64,000 bases of DNA from an uncultured Burkholderiales bacterium (GTDB taxonomy: Bacteria > Pseudomonadota > Gammaproteobacteria > Burkholderiales > Burkholderiaceae_C), in assembly GCA_903906635.1 (NCBI GenBank), contig CAIVLE010000088.1, positions 24,017 through 88,016 on the forward strand. The letters run 5' to 3'. Every line of letters starts with the position of its first letter. The stretch's first letter is position 1. Both the position numbers and the translations under genes were made by a program. Shown piece by piece: positions 63,414 through 64,000 of the stretch. The notes below the pieces were generated by a model, which ran no database searches, was not told the origin of the DNA, and saw only the letters and a list, made by a program, of their open reading frames with translations.

Positions 63414-63962
63414 GGCCAAAGACACACAAGCCATCTTGAGTACGTGGATTTAACTTTATTGATGACGAGTTTGATCTTAAGACTCGTTGATGCTTGTGCG
63501 TCGAGGTGAGAGACTTTCTTGTTCACCGACCTGCAAGAGATGAACTTGGGTTTGGATAAAACCATATTGTCCAAGACGTCTGTGGGGCAATTTTCAGATT
63601 TTTGGATGAGCTCAAAGGCATGGGGCAGCTGCCTTGCAAGATGATGTGAATATGTCACAACTCCAGACATGTTTTGACGTCATAAGCCCGTATCATGTGG
63701 GCTGGAATTAAGAGTAAATTCTTTGAAGGAGACCTTCAGAATTTACGTTGGGCTACACAAGTAATTGGAACTCTTACATGCTCTGAGTTTTGAATTACGT
63801 GCGTAGTTGTCACGTAACAATGTTCAGTTGTTGTGGTTTTGGAGGTGTGGGTTTGTGTGTAATTTGTGCGTGTCAAAAATGTCACTTACGCACATTGGGA
63901 GTAATCCGTTGTGATGTGAGCCGTTTGTTTGTAACGGCTCCTACATTCAGACTATCCCTCGT

Positions 63963-64000
63963 TGGTGCCCAGGAAGGGACTCGAACCCCCACGAAGTTAC
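63963..64000 (-). tRNA. 3' part of a tRNA, probably tRNA-Leu (long variable arm), cut by the window end
   Basis: Minus strand ...GTAACTTCGTGGGGGTTCGAGTCCCTTCCTGGGCACCA: variable arm, T-arm, acceptor 3' strand and CCA. Confidence 0.8.

Overview
The window is GC-rich and gene-dense, and looks like a betaproteobacterial chromosome (probably Burkholderiales/Comamonadaceae; inferred from gene content only). I see no CRISPR array, transposase or convincing prophage. Positions 1-32 kb are dominated by catabolic modules. (a) A Tat-type amidohydrolase, cut by the window edge, is divergent from an operon encoding a Mo-hydroxylase (IorAB-like), two orphan Bug/TctC binding proteins, a LeuC/LeuD-like hydratase pair and a PEP-mutase/isocitrate-lyase-family C-C lyase. 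(b) A TPR/Gly-zipper membrane protein is followed by an OMF-HlyD-DHA2 tripartite efflux pump. (c) A protocatechuate 4,5-cleavage (lig/pmd) cluster contains interspersed orphan binding proteins. (d) A TphA2/AndAc-like Rieske oxygenase pair lies nearby. (e) A second LigAB-type dioxygenase sits behind a divergent LysR gene. Positions 32-64 kb are mostly housekeeping: rpoD, dnaG, phasin, pncB, rmuC, efp/earP, uvrC, serB, mfd, ispDF, bdhA, relA, tRNA-Val, phaR, rimO and a partial tRNA-Leu. The strongest candidate for an undescribed system is module (a), which resembles a substituted-maleate hydratase/lyase pathway. Other points of interest are a signal-less ModA-like protein where a 4-oxalomesaconate tautomerase might be expected, an intrinsic terminator abutting the dnaG start codon, and a phage-like regulator with a 24-bp operator-like dyad over its own promoter. 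All assignments come from reading the sequence and remembered family motifs; no searches were run.
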